The notes: generated by a model not told the origin, from the sequence alone. Positions 34,069 through 43,028 are shown, numbered from the stretch's first letter. The stretch is 64,000 nt of DNA from Aestuariivita sp049276915 (GCF_049276915.1 NZ_JBASXK010000158.1:1-64000); one strand, 5' to 3'. A program made the numbers and translations.

Positions 34069-35162
34069 GCCGGATCGCGGGTGCGATCTGTGCTCTGACC
34101 TGCGCGGTCTTTCCTGCGAGTGTCGCTTTTGCTGAGACGGTCCGCGTGGCCAGTTTCAACATGGAACTCGTCCGGGAAGGCCCAGGCCTTGCTCTGCGCG
34201 ATATCCGCCGCGCAGATGACCCGCAGATCTCTGCGATCATCGAAGTGCTTGGCCGAGTGCGCCCCGACATTCTGGCGGTGCAGGGTCTGGACTATGACTT
34301 TGGGCTGGAAACCCTGAACGCGCTCAACTCCCGGTTAGGCGAGGCCGGGCTGTCTTATCCTTACGCTCTGGCGCTACCGACAAATCGCGGATTGCAGACC
34401 GGGCTGGATCTGGACGGCGATGGACGTGCCGGTGAGGCGGCGGATGCACAGGGATTTGGGCGGTTCTATGGGCAAGGTGCCATGGCGCTCCTGTCGCGTT
34501 ATCCGGTTGATCAGGATGGTGTTCTTGACTTTACCACGCTGCTTTGGGCCGAGCTGCCCGAGACCCAGCGCCCGATGCTGGAAGACGGCACACCCTTTCC
34601 TTCTGTCCAAGCAGCAGCACAGCAGCGTCTGTCCTCAAGCGGCCACTGGGTCGTGCCCGTTCGAATTGGTGAAACGCAGCGCCTGACCCTCCTGACATTC
34701 CACGCCGCGCCACCGGTGTTTGACGGTCCTGAAGACCGCAACGGACGACGCAACGCCGACGAAATCAGGTTGTGGCGACACCTTCTGGATGGCCGCGTTG
34801 GTCCAGTGCCCGCCACTCCCTTTGTCATCGCGGGTGCGGCCACCCTTGACCCGTTCGACAGCGACGGTCGGCACGAGGCGATCCGGGACCTGCTTTCCGA
34901 TTCACGCCTGCAGGATCCCGGCCCCACAAGCTCCGGAGCGGCAACCGCCCCGGACGAAGGCCATGCCGGGCCCAATGAACTGGACACGGTCGAGTGGGAG
35001 GGCGTAGGGCGTTTGCGTGTCGATTATGTCCTGCCGTCTGCCGACCTCAGTATCACGGATGCCGGGGTGTTCTGGCCTGCACCGGGAGAGGCCGGACATG
35101 AGGCGGCCCTTACGGCAAGCCGGCACCGTCTGGTGTGGGTGGATGTCGTGGTTGTGCCTTAG
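34065..35162 (+). CDS. Secreted endonuclease/exonuclease/phosphatase-fold protein
   Basis: 365 residues with a signal peptide (IAGAICALTCAVFPASVAFA). The EEP fold is recognisable: VRVASFNMEL at the first strand, RPDILAVQGLDYDFGLETL, LSRYPV, LTFHAAPPVFDGPEDRNGRR, RVDYVLPS and SRHRLVWVDV at the end. The usual metal/catalytic residues are altered: QE becomes QG, GDFN becomes GAAT and the final SDH becomes SRH. Members of this roseobacter-type group share the DGPEDRNGRR and LDLDGDGRAG strings, the latter perhaps a calcium loop. Activity is therefore uncertain. Coupled to the membrane protein gene before it. Confidence 0.82.
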   Translation: MSRIAGAICALTCAVFPASVAFAETVRVASFNMELVREGPGLALRDIRRADDPQISAIIEVLGRVRPDILAVQGLDYDFGLETLNALNSRLGEAGLSYPYALALPTNRGLQTGLDLDGDGRAGEAADAQGFGRFYGQGAMALLSRYPVDQDGVLDFTTLLWAELPETQRPMLEDGTPFPSVQAAAQQRLSSSGHWVVPVRIGETQRLTLLTFHAAPPVFDGPEDRNGRRNADEIRLWRHLLDGRVGPVPATPFVIAGAATLDPFDSDGRHEAIRDLLSDSRLQDPGPTSSGAATAPDEGHAGPNELDTVEWEGVGRLRVDYVLPSADLSITDAGVFWPAPGEAGHEAALTASRHRLVWVDVVVVP

Positions 35163-35314
35163 ACGATTGCAGGTAAAGGTCTCACTCTTGCCGTCGATGC
35201 CGGTCCTGAGTACAGATTTCCCCGAAAGAGACTGTCACAATATGCAACGGTTTCGGCACCCTTGATGTCGATGATATCGTCCGGCCCGAACCGTCATTGA
35301 ATCGGAGAACCGAC

Positions 35315-35854
35315 ATGGAGTTCCGCTCAGGCCATACAACGCGGGAACAAGCGATCGTAGACCTTTTCAGGGCAACTTTTTCGGCGTCCGAAGGTGTTGA
35401 TGAGGGCAAGTTGATCGGTGAATTTGTTCATGATCTGATGGCAACAACGCCAAGCCAAGACATGTTCGTCTGGTCGGCATATGACGGTCACATCCTTCTG
35501 GGGTGTGTTTTCTTCTCTCGTCTGACATTCGAGCAGGATGGGCGATCCGTTTTCATCCTGTCTCCTGCTGCCGTTAAAACCGAGTATCAGAAACAAGGTG
35601 TCGGCCAAAAGCTGATCGCAAGGGGGCTGGAGGACCTGCGCCAAAATGGGGTCGATTTCGTCGTGACCTATGGCGATCCGAACTATTATTCCAAAGCAGG
35701 CTTCCATCAGATCACCGAAGAATTTGCCCAGGCACCCCTTGATCTGACTTTCCCGGAAGGTTGGCTGGGACAGTCGCTTTCAGGCAAGGATGAAACGCCG
35801 TTGATCGGACCATCCCGGTGTGTGCCCGCATTGAACAAGCCCGAGCTTTGGTAG
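35315..35854 (+). CDS. GNAT-family N-acetyltransferase
   Basis: 179 residues from the ATG at 35315 behind GGAG. YhbS-like GNAT: LSPAAVKTEYQKQGVGQKLIARGLEDL contains the acetyl-CoA motif (Q/R-x-x-G-x-G/A, here QKQGVGQ), split here only to describe it; FVVTYGDPNYYSKAGFHQI is the typical beta-5 region. The substrate (small molecule or protein N-terminus) cannot be told. It lies between the EEP gene and leuB with its own 150-base spacers on both sides. Confidence 0.9.
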   Translation: MEFRSGHTTREQAIVDLFRATFSASEGVDEGKLIGEFVHDLMATTPSQDMFVWSAYDGHILLGCVFFSRLTFEQDGRSVFILSPAAVKTEYQKQGVGQKLIARGLEDLRQNGVDFVVTYGDPNYYSKAGFHQITEEFAQAPLDLTFPEGWLGQSLSGKDETPLIGPSRCVPALNKPELW

Positions 35855-36013
35855 AACGCAGAAAATCCAGACCTGCCTGAAGGCGCGTCGACTGAAGGCA
35901 CCGCTTCGCGGGGTTTGATCGCAAGCAGGATTTGGTGGTCAAAGCATCCGCCATATTGACGCTTCCCGCGTGCCGGGATAGGCCGCTTGCGACCCATTCC
36001 AAGGAGAATTCTC

Positions 36014-37117
36014 ATGTCCAACCCATCGCTTCTCATTCTGCCCGGTGACGGGATCGGCCCCGAGGTCATGGCCGAGGTCCGCCGCATCATCGACTGGTAT
36101 GGTGAAAAGCGCGACATGCCCTTTGATGTCAGCGAAGATCTGGTGGGCGGGGCGGCCTATGATGTCCATGGCACGCCGTTGCATGACGACACGATGGCCC
36201 GTGCCCAGGAAGTCGACGCGGTGCTTCTGGGCGCGGTTGGCGGGCCGAAATACGATGTTCTGGATTTCTCGGTGAAACCCGAGCGCGGGTTGCTGCGCCT
36301 GCGCAAGGAGATGGACCTCTATGCCAACCTGCGCCCGGCACAATGTTTCGACGCATTGTCGGATTTCTCGTCGCTCAAGAAAGAGGTCGTCGCCGGTCTG
36401 GATATCATGATCGTGCGCGAGCTGACCTCGGGCATCTACTTTGGCGAGCCACGCGGAATCATCGAGGAAGGCAATGAGCGTGTGGGTATCAACACCCAAC
36501 GCTATACCGAGAGCGAGATTGACCGGGTTGCACGGTCGGCCTTTGAACTGGCCATGCGGCGCGGCAAGAAGCTGTGTTCGATGGAAAAGGCCAATGTGAT
36601 GGAAAGCGGCATCCTGTGGCGTGAAGTGGTTACGCGCGTGGGTGCAGATTACCCCGAGGTCGAATTGAGCCACATGTATGCCGATGCAGGCGCGATGCAG
36701 TTGACACGCTGGCCCAAGCAGTTCGACGTGATCGTGACGGATAACCTGTTCGGCGATCTGCTCAGCGACCTTGCGGCGATGCTGACGGGCTCGTTGGGCA
36801 TGCTGCCCTCGGCGTCCCTGGGCGCTCCGATGGCGAATGGCCGTCCAAAGGCGCTTTATGAGCCGGTACACGGCTCGGCCCCCGACATCGCGGGTCAGGG
36901 CAAGGCCAATCCGATTGCCTGCATCCTGAGTTTCGCCATGGCGCTGCGCTATTCCTTTGACGCAGGTGACGAAGCGGACCGGCTGGAGCGCGCGGTTGAA
37001 ACCGTGCTGGCAAACGGTTTGCGCACGGCGGATCTGCTGGGTGAAGAAGGCGCGACCCCGGTATCCACCGTCGAGATGGGCGATGCGATCCTGGCCGCGC
37101 TGGATGCAAGTTTGTGA
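36014..37117 (+). CDS. leuB: 3-isopropylmalate dehydrogenase
   Basis: NAD-dependent oxidative decarboxylation of 3-isopropylmalate, third step specific to leucine. 367 residues from the ATG at 36014, with AAGGAG upstream. Visible: LLILPGDGIGPEVMAEV, GAVGGPKYD, RPERGLLRLRKEMDLYANLRPA-type segment (here PERGLLRLRKEMDLYANLR), TSGIYFGEPR and NLFGDLLSDLAAMLTGSLGMLPSA, followed by EPVHGSAPDIAGQGKANP; each is quoted in part only. NAD-specific residues are consistent with LeuB rather than isocitrate or tartrate dehydrogenase, and leuC/leuD are nearby. Confidence 0.97.
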   Translation: MSNPSLLILPGDGIGPEVMAEVRRIIDWYGEKRDMPFDVSEDLVGGAAYDVHGTPLHDDTMARAQEVDAVLLGAVGGPKYDVLDFSVKPERGLLRLRKEMDLYANLRPAQCFDALSDFSSLKKEVVAGLDIMIVRELTSGIYFGEPRGIIEEGNERVGINTQRYTESEIDRVARSAFELAMRRGKKLCSMEKANVMESGILWREVVTRVGADYPEVELSHMYADAGAMQLTRWPKQFDVIVTDNLFGDLLSDLAAMLTGSLGMLPSASLGAPMANGRPKALYEPVHGSAPDIAGQGKANPIACILSFAMALRYSFDAGDEADRLERAVETVLANGLRTADLLGEEGATPVSTVEMGDAILAALDASL

Positions 37118-37167
37118 GCAGAGCGCTTGCAATAGACACGCAGCGGCGCTAATCCACGCGCCACGAT

Positions 37168-37244
37168 CGGAGTGTAGCTCAGCCTGGTAGAGCACTGTCT
37201 TCGGGAGGCAGGGGCCGGAGGTTCGAATCCTCTCACTCCGACCA
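37168..37244 (+). tRNA. tRNA-Pro (anticodon CGG)
   Basis: 77-base cloverleaf: acceptor CGGAGTG/CACTCCG, D-arm GCTC...GAGC with AGCCTGGTA, anticodon stem CTGTC/GGCAG with loop TTCGGGA (anticodon CGG at 34-36, G37), T-arm GGAGG-TTCGAAT-CCTCT, discriminator A and genomically encoded CCA (37242-37244). Reads CCG proline codons. No integrase or duplicated 3' end is visible next to it. Confidence 0.97.
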
Positions 37245-37348
37245 GTCGTGTTTATGGTTGAACCGGAGCCTGCGTGCAGGCGTGCCGAAACGGCAGGCAC
37301 CGGGGACATACCGCATCGTGGTGAGCGCGGCTCGTACCGCCAAGGCTC

Positions 37349-38428
37349 TCACAGAGGTTTGAAATCAAACGAAGCCTCGCTCAGATCGTGATCCTGACAA
37401 AACGCCAGCAGGCGTCTGAGGTCGGTGGCCCGCCAGGCGGTTTTGTGCGGGCTGGCATTGTCCATAAAGACGGTGGCTCCGACCGTTACAAAGATCTTGG
37501 TGATCACGGCGGTCCGGTAATCCCTTTTGCAGGCTGCGAAATCATAGTCAGCGACGCCATTTCTCAACAGGCTTCCGTGATAGGTTTCAAGGATCAACCC
37601 CTCGCTGGTGCGGCGTGTGTCGGGCTCAAGCGAGCTGATCAGAAAATATGCCAGATCGGATACTCCGCGTCCCTTGCCCACGATCTGCCAGTCCAGAATG
37701 ACGGATGCTTCGTCCCCTTCCGCCATTGAGAACATGATGTTGTCCACCTGAAGATCGCGATGCGCAAGGGTGAGCGGGGGCTGCTCCATGAGATGATCAA
37801 AGACCGCCTCTTCGTGCTGGGAAATGAACTGACCCAGAGCAAGGAAAGAGTCCGGGATCTGCATATTCGGCAGCAGGGCGGCGACCTTTTCGGGATAGGC
37901 GCGCCAGGCGTCACGAAAGCTGAACTCATGAAGGATTGCCGCGCCGTTCAGCGAGGACAGGATGGGGTGATTCCAGAATGTCGCATGGATGCGCGCCATG
38001 GCCTGCGCTACATGCATCGCGTCGGCGGCGCTGCAACCGGCCAGAAAGCTGACAGACCTCAAATCGCCAAGATCCTGAAGGATCAGCAGGCTCGCCTGTG
38101 TGGCGGGGTCGAAGCTGGCAAAAAAGCAGACAGGCACCGGCAGCGCCTTTCCGGCTGAGAGATCCGCATAAAACGCGACTTCGCGGTGATTGGCAGTGGC
38201 GAATCTCCGGCGCATCTCGGGGTCGGCAGGCGAGAATTTCGCGACAATCGAGCGCGGCGCATCCTGTGTTGCACGTCGATAGGTCGGTGTGATGCGAAAC
38301 AGACTACCGCCGGTAAAGCCTTCATCCTGCCCGATCCTCTGGATTGTGCGCGCGACGACGTCATGCGCCAGGATCTGCGAAAGAAACAGGGGCGTGAGCT
38401 GTTCGGGCGTTTGCGGAGTGGTGCGCAT
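37349..38428 (-). CDS. Phosphotransferase of the aminoglycoside/ecdysteroid-kinase type
   Basis: 359 residues with a protein-kinase-like fold. IVAKFSPADPEMR holds the ATP-binding lysine region, LTLAHRDLQVDNIMF is the catalytic loop (HRDxxxxN) and VILDWQIVGKGRG is the metal-binding DxD/DFG equivalent. The overall look, with LAYFLISSLEPDTRR and YHGSLLRNGVADYDF, fits the ecdysteroid-kinase-like/choline-kinase side rather than antibiotic kinases. A small-molecule kinase of unknown substrate. No partner genes; downstream of tRNA-Pro on the opposite strand. Confidence 0.85.
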   Translation of the reverse strand: MRTTPQTPEQLTPLFLSQILAHDVVARTIQRIGQDEGFTGGSLFRITPTYRRATQDAPRSIVAKFSPADPEMRRRFATANHREVAFYADLSAGKALPVPVCFFASFDPATQASLLILQDLGDLRSVSFLAGCSAADAMHVAQAMARIHATFWNHPILSSLNGAAILHEFSFRDAWRAYPEKVAALLPNMQIPDSFLALGQFISQHEEAVFDHLMEQPPLTLAHRDLQVDNIMFSMAEGDEASVILDWQIVGKGRGVSDLAYFLISSLEPDTRRTSEGLILETYHGSLLRNGVADYDFAACKRDYRTAVITKIFVTVGATVFMDNASPHKTAWRATDLRRLLAFCQDHDLSEASFDFKPL

Positions 38429-38580
38429 CTGGGGGCCTTGATTGATTCAGCGCACTCTCATTCAGCGCAGACTCAGGTGCAAGCTCTGCATGCTTTCAGG
38501 AGCTTGGCGCAACATCGCCCAGCGTGATCCCCGCCCTGTCGGGATCCATCGATGTGAAGGACTGGCGCTGGCATGGCAGC

Positions 38581-39990
38581 TCAGCCTGCCAACGCTTCGA
38601 TTTCATCGGGCGTGAGATGGCTGACCTCGGCCCAAGCGCGGGATTTGCCGGGGTTGAGCAACCCTTTGGGATCCATCCGTTTCTTGACCGCAAGGTGGCG
38701 AAAATCCGGTTTCATGCCACCGCCTTCGACCTGATAGGTATGCGCATCATAAACGGTACAGCCGTTGGTCGCATAGATCGCGTCGATGGCGCGCAGGGCG
38801 CTCTCATCCTGTGTCCAGATAATCGGCAGATCCGAGGCCGTCACGGCTCCGTCATACCGGGAAAACTCATGGTGCATCCATGCGCGCTCGCCCAGTTTGG
38901 CGTGTAGGTCGTCGATCCCATCAGCATCCGAGGGATCGTTGACGCCATATTGCTGATAGGTGGCGCTGCGATCTGATTTCAGCACCTGCAGCGTGGTGTG
39001 GTTCCAGCCGAATTCGAACACATGCGGAATTCCTGCCGCCTGTCGTGCAGGATCGTCCATGGTCAGGGCAACACACCCCTGATGCGCTGTGACAAGATCG
39101 CGAAAGGCATCCAGTTGCTCGCGCGGGACAAGGCTGACCAAGAGGTCACGCCCGGCTGGGACATGGTTTTCCAGACGCGGGAAATAAGCCGCGATGCGGG
39201 CATCCACGACGCTGACCAGTTTGCGGTCGATATCATGGCGATTGGCAAGGGCAAAGCCTGCGCGATACGCAAGCGAATAGCTGTCGAATGTGGCCATGCA
39301 GCTGATCCAGTCGCGACTGGGAACCGTGCGCAGGGTGACTTCGGTTATCACTCCGTTCAATCCCCATGCATGGTGGATACGCAGCACATCATCACCTTTG
39401 AAGATGTGCTCCTGCGGGGTGGCCTCGACCGATAGGGCGCGGATCTCCCGAATGTTGCCTTCCTGACGGAGCGGACCATTGGCCACCGATCCTATGCCTG
39501 CCGAGCCTCCGGCGACAAAGCCTCCGATGGTGGCGATGTCCTGTGTCGAGGGAAACATCGCCATTTCGCGCCCGTGTTCCTTGAGCGCGGCGTTCACATC
39601 GGCCATGAGCGCGCCGGCTTCTGCACGCACAAAGTCCGGTCCGATCTCCAGGATGCGCTTGAGCCCCAGCGTCTCGATGATCAGCCCGCCATGGAGCGGG
39701 ACGGATTGCCCGTAATTCCCTGTCCCTCCACCACGCAGAACAACCGGCGCATTGTGTTTGAAGGCAACGGCAAGACAGTGGGCCAGTTCATCTTTACTGA
39801 CTGGTTGCGCCACCAGATCTCCGAAGGATGCCTTGAGCCGGGCATTCAGTATCGGCGAGTACCAGAAGAAGTCACGAGAGCGTTTCTTGACCAGCACAGC
39901 CTCGTCAATGACCACCACGGGCGCAAGATCGCCTTTCATTGCGGCCCAGTCCACAGCCACGGCATCGGGGGTGGTCGGTCTCTGTGTCAT
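38581..39990 (-). CDS. FAD-binding oxidoreductase (FAD type 4, GlcD-like)
   Basis: 469 residues with a PCMH-type FAD domain: HNAPVVLRGGGTGNYGQSVP, RAEAGALMADVNAAL, FPSTQDIATIGGFVAGGSAGIGS, the strand with GVITEVTLRTVPSRDW and a C-terminal domain with ending DPKGLLNPGKSRAW. Probably oxidises a 2-hydroxy acid or related alcohol; the substrate is unknown. AGGAG before the ATG. It is divergent from the rhodanese gene, with a hairpin in its leader (40022-40046). No iron-sulfur partner nearby, unlike glcD. Confidence 0.9.
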   Translation of the reverse strand: MTQRPTTPDAVAVDWAAMKGDLAPVVVIDEAVLVKKRSRDFFWYSPILNARLKASFGDLVAQPVSKDELAHCLAVAFKHNAPVVLRGGGTGNYGQSVPLHGGLIIETLGLKRILEIGPDFVRAEAGALMADVNAALKEHGREMAMFPSTQDIATIGGFVAGGSAGIGSVANGPLRQEGNIREIRALSVEATPQEHIFKGDDVLRIHHAWGLNGVITEVTLRTVPSRDWISCMATFDSYSLAYRAGFALANRHDIDRKLVSVVDARIAAYFPRLENHVPAGRDLLVSLVPREQLDAFRDLVTAHQGCVALTMDDPARQAAGIPHVFEFGWNHTTLQVLKSDRSATYQQYGVNDPSDADGIDDLHAKLGERAWMHHEFSRYDGAVTASDLPIIWTQDESALRAIDAIYATNGCTVYDAHTYQVEGGGMKPDFRHLAVKKRMDPKGLLNPGKSRAWAEVSHLTPDEIEALAG

Positions 39991-40021
39991 GGTAGGAAAC
40001 TCCTGTAACGGTGCGTCATGA

Positions 40022-40046
40022 AAAGCCGGGCAATATGCCCGGTTTT
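40022..40046. terminator. Bidirectional hairpin in a divergent promoter region
   Basis: AAAG-CCGGGC-AATAT-GCCCGG-TTTT: 6-bp stem (40026-40031 and 40037-40042) with four T residues on the plus side and a short T-run on the minus side. It looks like a terminator but lies upstream of both neighbouring genes, about 35 bases before the oxidoreductase ATG on the minus strand, so it could act as a leader attenuator. Confidence 0.4.
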
Positions 40047-40165
40047 GGCCCGTCTTTCTGTGCCAGAGAGAAGGTCAACTATGCCGATACGCGGGCAGAG
40101 GATCAAGGCGCGGCTTGACTCGAGGGGCAGTTTGCCGCCAGCAAGAGCGCAAAATGAGGTGAGCC

Positions 40166-40561
40166 ATGACAGATTTACACACGACAGCGGCTGAACTGGT
40201 TGCCGCCGCGCGCGCCCGGATCGCCGAGATCAGCACCGCTGATCTGATCAACGCCGTGGATGATCCCGATACGGTGATCGTCGACATTCGCGATATCCGC
40301 GAGAGAGCCAAAGGGTTCATCCCCGGCTCGGTCCATGCGCCGCGCGGCATGCTCGAGTTCTGGGTGGATCCCTCCAGCCCCTATTACCGCGACGTGTTCG
40401 GGCAGGCCGGAAAGCGATATGTCCTCCACTGCGCCTCGGGTTGGCGGTCGGCGCTGGCGACAGCCGCGCTGAATGACATGGGGTTCGAGGCGGCGCATCT
40501 GCGCGATGGTTTCAGCGATTGGGTCAAGGCAGGCGGGCCGGTCGAAACACCAGATGGCTGA
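40166..40561 (+). CDS. Rhodanese-like domain protein
   Basis: 131 residues, one rhodanese domain: DTVIVDIRDIRERAKGFIPGSVHAPRG (split for length) and active-site loop CASGWRSALA with the catalytic cysteine at about residue 92. Single-domain rhodaneses carry sulfane sulfur to an acceptor. Its stop overlaps the start of the selenoprotein-B-like gene by eight bases (40554-40561), so the two proteins probably work together, for example with the rhodanese feeding or removing sulfur from the partner's cysteine pair. Confidence 0.92.
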   Translation: MTDLHTTAAELVAAARARIAEISTADLINAVDDPDTVIVDIRDIRERAKGFIPGSVHAPRGMLEFWVDPSSPYYRDVFGQAGKRYVLHCASGWRSALATAALNDMGFEAAHLRDGFSDWVKAGGPVETPDG

Positions 40562-41429
40562 GCCGATCCGCTATATCGAGCGCACGCGGGCCTATTACAG
40601 CGCGCTGGGGTATGGCCCTCCTTATGAGTGGGCGCAGCATGACGATGTGCCCTTTGCGCCCTGCCCTGATCTGGATGAGGCCGTGGTGGCGGTGGTGACA
40701 ACCGCTGCACCGTTTCAGCCTGAAAAGGGCGATCAGGGGCCGGGTGCGCCCTATAATGCAGCAGCTAAGTTCTATGAGGTCTATGCAGTGCCGTCGGCTC
40801 CTGCACCTGATCTGCGCATCTCGCATGTGGCCATTGACCGGGATCATACGACGGCAGAAGATCCGGGCAGCTATCTTCCTCTGGCCGCATTGGCGCGTGC
40901 CGGGCGGGTGAAGCCAGCCCCTTTGGTTTTTGGAGTCCCTACGAACCGGTCGCAGCGGCATACTCTGGAGGTGGATTGCCCCGATCTGGTAGCACGTCTG
41001 ACTGCGGCGGGCGTGGATGTCGCGATTTTCGTACCGAACTGTCCGGTCTGTCATCAATCCTGCGCTCTGGCCGCGCGCGCGGTTGAAGCTGCAGGGATTG
41101 CGACTGTCATCATGGGCTGTGCGTTGGATATTGTCGAACGCGCAGGTGTGGCGCGTTTTCTGTTCAGTGATTTTCCTTTAGGCAATGGGGCGGGATTGCC
41201 AGGGGATCCGGCCGCGCAGGATCGCACATTGGCACTGGCGCTTGATCTGCTGGAAAAGGCAACCGCGCCAAGGACAACGCTGCGCTCACCGCTGGTCTGG
41301 CCCGGGCCTGACACCTGGCGAGAGGATTACGCAAACCCGAACAAGCTGAGCCCGCAGGAGATCGCTCGGCGCAAGGCAGAGTTTGACCGCGCCAAAGCCC
41401 AGGCGAAGGCAAAGCGGGAAGCGCTCTGA
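40554..41429 (+). CDS. Glycine/sarcosine/betaine reductase component B-like protein
   Basis: 291 residues from the ATG at 40554. The N-terminal part (AVVAVVTTAAPFQPE, ISHVAIDRDHTTAEDPGSYLPLAAL) and the central CPVCHQSCALAARAVEAAG, followed by HPLG-like FSDFPLGNGAGLPGDP, fit the GrdB/PrdB (Reductase_selenB) family. Classical GrdB has selenocysteine; here the motif is CPVC and no in-frame TGA interrupts it. The C-terminus is a charged helix (KAEFDRAKAQAKAKREAL). Anaerobic glycine reductase partners are absent, so an aerobic role, such as reduction of another C-N or C-S substrate, is inferred only. Coupled to the rhodanese gene. Confidence 0.78.
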   Translation: MAEPIRYIERTRAYYSALGYGPPYEWAQHDDVPFAPCPDLDEAVVAVVTTAAPFQPEKGDQGPGAPYNAAAKFYEVYAVPSAPAPDLRISHVAIDRDHTTAEDPGSYLPLAALARAGRVKPAPLVFGVPTNRSQRHTLEVDCPDLVARLTAAGVDVAIFVPNCPVCHQSCALAARAVEAAGIATVIMGCALDIVERAGVARFLFSDFPLGNGAGLPGDPAAQDRTLALALDLLEKATAPRTTLRSPLVWPGPDTWREDYANPNKLSPQEIARRKAEFDRAKAQAKAKREAL

Positions 41430-41465
41430 TTTTCTGCCCCTGCGCGGCACCGACCCTGTCAGGGG

Positions 41466-42971
41466 TCAGGTGAACATGTCTGCATAGGTCTCGCGCAGGA
41501 CATTTTTCTGCACCTTGCCCATCGTATTGCGCGGCAACGCGTCCAGCACGACATAGGCCTTGGGTCGTTTGAACGCGGCCAGGCTTTCTTTGACCGTCGC
41601 GGCAAGCAGGTCTTGGTCCAGATCACCGTCGCGCACCAGCACCGCCACCACGCTCTCTCCGAAATCCGGATGCGGCACGCCGATCACAGCGCTTTCCAGA
41701 ACACCCGGTTGATCGTCAAGCAGAAGCTCGATCTCCTTGGGGTAGATGTTGTACCCGCCCGAGATGATCAGATCCTTGTTGCGACCGACGATGGTGACAT
41801 AGCCATCCGCATCGATTGTCCCCAGATCGCCGGTGATGAAGAACCCATCCTCGCGCAGTTCGGCCGCTGTCTTGTCCGGCATCTGCCAATAGCCCAGAAA
41901 GACGTTGGGACCGCGCACTTCGATCACGCCGATCTCGCCCTGGGGCAGTGTTGCTCCGGTGACGGGATCGCAGACCTTCAACTCGACACCCGGCAGGGCA
42001 AACCCCACGGTCCCGGCGCGGCGATCGCCGTCATAGGGGTTGGAGGTGTTCATGTTGGTTTCAGTCATGCCATAGCGCTCAAGAATGCGGTGGCCGGTGC
42101 GCGCCTCGAATTGCTTGTGCGTTTCCGCCAGCAGCGGCGCGCTGCCCGAGATGAACAGGCGCATGTGACGAACCAGATCGCCGGTAAAGCGATCACCCCC
42201 CAGCAAACGGGTGTAGAAAGTCGGAACACCCATCATCGCGGTGGATTTCGGCAACCACTCGATCAACTGGTCCGTGTCGAGTTTGGGCAGCAGGATCATC
42301 GCGCCGCCGGTCAGCAGCGCGATGTTCGTCGCCACGAACAGGCCATGGGTGTGAAAGATCGGCAAGGCATGCAACAGGACATCCTCGTCGGTAAAGTGCC
42401 AGTAATCGGCAAGCACCTGCGCGTTGGACAAAAGGTTCATCTGGCTCAGCATCGCGCCCTTGGACCGCCCCGTCGTACCAGAAGTGTAAAGCATCGCGGC
42501 AAGATCGCTGTCGCTGCGTGCCGCAGTCAGGAACTCCGAGGATTGAGCGGCGGCCAGATCGCCCAGCGAACCGGAACCATCGGCGTTCAGAACCTCAAGT
42601 CGCGCGCCCGCGTCTTCGGCAACCGAGGCCAGGTTGGCCCGCGTCCCGCCATCGCAGACGAACAGCGCCGCGCCACTGTTGGAGACAAAGTAGGACACTT
42701 CATCGGCTGTATAGGCCGTGTTCAACGGCAAGAAGACGAGGCCGGCCTGTACACATGCCGCATAAAGCGCCAGCGCATGATGGGATTTGGCGATCTGCAC
42801 CGCAACGCGATCGCCCGGGACCAGTCCAGCACCAGCCAGCGCGTTGGCCAAACGCCCGGCCTGCTCCACAAAGGTTGCATAGCTGATCGTGGTGCCATCC
42901 GGCAGGAAAAGAAACACCGCCTCATTGCCCGCATGGCGTCCGAACAACGTGTCATAAAGCGGATTGGTCAT
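41466..42971 (-). CDS. matB: Malonyl-CoA synthetase
   Basis: Adenylate-forming (ANL) enzyme that ligates malonate, probably also methylmalonate, to CoA. 501 residues from the ATG at 42971 with AAGGGG before it. Motifs: LYTSGTTGRSKGAMLS (A3), ALPIFHTHGLFVATN, ERYGMTETNMNTSNPYDGDRRAGTVG (split here as ERYGMTET and NTSNPYDG; typical of MatB), GYWQMPDKT, FITGDLG and the C-terminal AMP lysine in PRNTMGKVQK. No malonate decarboxylase or transporter is next to it. It is transcribed in the same direction as the Anbu gene downstream of it only by position; 57 bases lie between them. Confidence 0.9.
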   Translation of the reverse strand: MTNPLYDTLFGRHAGNEAVFLFLPDGTTISYATFVEQAGRLANALAGAGLVPGDRVAVQIAKSHHALALYAACVQAGLVFLPLNTAYTADEVSYFVSNSGAALFVCDGGTRANLASVAEDAGARLEVLNADGSGSLGDLAAAQSSEFLTAARSDSDLAAMLYTSGTTGRSKGAMLSQMNLLSNAQVLADYWHFTDEDVLLHALPIFHTHGLFVATNIALLTGGAMILLPKLDTDQLIEWLPKSTAMMGVPTFYTRLLGGDRFTGDLVRHMRLFISGSAPLLAETHKQFEARTGHRILERYGMTETNMNTSNPYDGDRRAGTVGFALPGVELKVCDPVTGATLPQGEIGVIEVRGPNVFLGYWQMPDKTAAELREDGFFITGDLGTIDADGYVTIVGRNKDLIISGGYNIYPKEIELLLDDQPGVLESAVIGVPHPDFGESVVAVLVRDGDLDQDLLAATVKESLAAFKRPKAYVVLDALPRNTMGKVQKNVLRETYADMFT

Positions 42972-43028
42972 GGCTGTCCCCTTGCCCTTCGGCACCGGGT
43001 TATGGGCAAAAGCCGCACATCGCGCAAG

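Noticed and set aside
37168..37244. tRNA-Pro as an attachment site for an integrated element
   Set aside because: No integrase gene, no duplicated tRNA 3' end and no foreign-looking gene block on either side.
35939..37309. 456-codon minus-strand frame opposite leuB and tRNA-Pro
   Set aside because: Runs through a tRNA and is antisense to leuB.
40554..41429. Selenocysteine at the CPVC motif
   Set aside because: No in-frame TGA is present; the position holds ordinary cysteine codons.
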